DNA from: an uncultured Mollicutes bacterium
GTDB taxonomy: Bacteria > Bacillota_I > Bacilli_A > MAG-NZ
Length of the DNA: 6,500 bases
Assembly (NCBI GenBank): GCA_913064935.1
Contig: CAJYBF010000061.1
Span: 1-6,500 of the forward strand
Direction of reading: 5' to 3'
The notes under the pieces are model-generated. The model was not told the DNA's origin, made no database searches, and saw only the letters and a list, made by a program, of their open reading frames with translations. Each line of letters opens with the position of its first letter. The first letter of the stretch is position 1. Shown piece by piece: positions 5,899 through 6,500 of the stretch. A program made the position numbers and the translations under genes.

Positions 5899-6500
5899 AA
5901 GATTGTTCCTCATTTCTTCGTGGTTTTTTTCTTATTATCATTCCTAAGATAGAAAATATTACAAATATTGTTATCATCATAGGAAGAGAGTTCGATGGAA
6001 AGAAATATAAAACTATGATCGCAGCTACTGCAGGTCGTTTCATATTGTAAGCAAGTAAAGCTGTTGTAACTATGGTTGCGGTTATGGTTGCCTCAAGCGA
6101 GAAAATCGTTGAGAAAACAAAGCCTATCATCACACCACTAAAGGTAAGAGGAAATATGTGACCCCCTCACCATCCAGTTTTCAAACAAAGTGCAGTTAAA
6201 AACAATTTCCAAATACCAATTATGATAAGAGTTAGAATACTCATCTCTTCCCATTTTAATAAGATATCTTGAAGTTCTGTAATCCCGGAAAACAAAGTGT
6301 AAAGCAAAACGAAAGCAGTCCCAGCAAGAACTATAGCTGTCATAACTGCTAACATCATTCTTTTGTCAGAGATCGGTTTTATTAACCATACAATAACCTT
6401 TTCGATTTTCTCATAAATAACCGCCATAATGATTCCGATAACTATCAGTGGAATCAAGAACAACCATTCCCTCATACTTATGTTAGATTTTACAAAATCA
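5888..6500 (-). pseudogene. ClC-type chloride channel/antiporter, C-terminal half with in-frame TGA
   Basis: This is an integral membrane anion channel or anion/proton antiporter of the ClC family. About 203 codons of the C-terminal half are present, and the frame is open to the right edge, so the start is outside the window. Reading in order: a charged IYEKIEKVIVW loop between hydrophobic helices, LLYTLFSGITELQ, then KLFLTALCLKTGW. A TGA follows at 6167-6169, and in the same frame GGHIFPLTFSGVMIG, further helices, YNMKRPAVAA, and a basic tail ending in TAA. The stop replaces the residue before Gly-Gly in the GW(K/R)GGHFFP-type pore motif of Bacillota ClC proteins. One base change from AGA (Arg) would explain it. 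No frameshift or other lesion is seen, so the mutation is recent, a sequencing error, or a read-through site. Without read-through the channel loses its anion pathway and is dead. The 3' end overlaps galM by 11 bases. Confidence 0.82.
5907..5911 (-). promoter_or_regulatory. Ribosome binding site deciding the galM start
   Basis: GAGGA on the minus strand, 8 nt before ATG 5898, lies inside the last codons of the ClC frame. It overlaps the upstream ATG at 5913, which makes the shorter GalM form more likely. Confidence 0.6.

Noticed and set aside
5930..5980. Possible galM promoter inside the ClC gene (TTGTAA and GATAAT)
   Set aside because: The spacer is 19 bases and the -35 is weak. Such matches are common in AT-rich coding DNA.
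6134..6169. Selenocysteine reading of the TGA in the ClC gene
   Set aside because: Relatives usually have Lys or Arg here rather than Cys, and no bacterial SECIS-like hairpin at the usual distance downstream is evident. The only clear small dyad includes the TGA itself.
6134..6169. Alternative genetic code with TGA as a sense codon
   Set aside because: The long intact genes contain no internal TGA and use TGG for tryptophan throughout, so standard bacterial code 11 applies.
5888..6475. Two separate small membrane-protein genes at 6167-6475 and 5888-6133
   Set aside because: Both are in the same frame, joined by 11 open codons after a single TGA. Together they read as one continuous ClC C-terminal half, and the upstream frame runs open to the window edge without needing the ATG at 6475.

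Overview
The window is an AT-rich stretch in which every gene is read on the minus strand. TAA is the stop codon of all intact genes, Shine-Dalgarno sites are strong (AAGGAGG, GGAGGG), and there are two near-consensus sigma-A promoters. Gene content and base composition fit an anaerobic low-GC Bacillota, most likely a member of the Clostridia. No species can be named from the sequence alone. A tungsten/molybdopterin aldehyde:ferredoxin oxidoreductase (AOR) homologue supports an anaerobic, ferredoxin-based metabolism.

In transcription order (right to left) the window starts with the C-terminal half of a ClC-type chloride channel gene, cut by the right edge. It is interrupted by one in-frame TGA inside the conserved Gly-Gly-containing pore motif. 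Its end overlaps galM (aldose 1-epimerase) by 11 bases. A small NUDIX hydrolase gene follows 18 bases later and ends in a hairpin/T-tract terminator. A separate gene then encodes an AraC-type regulator with a GyrI-like effector-binding domain.

The left half is the more unusual part. A sigma-A promoter drives a leader of about 100 nt that carries a strong intrinsic terminator directly before the ribosome binding site of a 579-residue protein. The leader also has an upstream segment able to form a competing pairing, so it looks like a transcription attenuator. The protein resembles the catalytic half of ATP-dependent PEP carboxykinase, but it has an HprK-like P-loop and no visible GRSPKDK-type substrate motif. 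Next, under its own promoter and a possible operator, comes a two-gene unit: a 77-residue MoaD/ThiS-like sulfur carrier ending in Gly-Gly, and the AOR homologue, whose C-terminal third runs off the left edge.

The working model for the left half is an inference. The MoaD-like protein may supply pterin dithiolene sulfur, or another sulfur-transfer function, for the AOR enzyme. The PEPCK-like protein may be a kinase or nucleotide-dependent accessory enzyme of the same module. The right half (ClC, galM, NUDIX) looks like an unrelated housekeeping or accessory operon. No RNA genes, insertion sequences or CRISPR arrays were seen. No gene-free stretch exceeds 300 bases.
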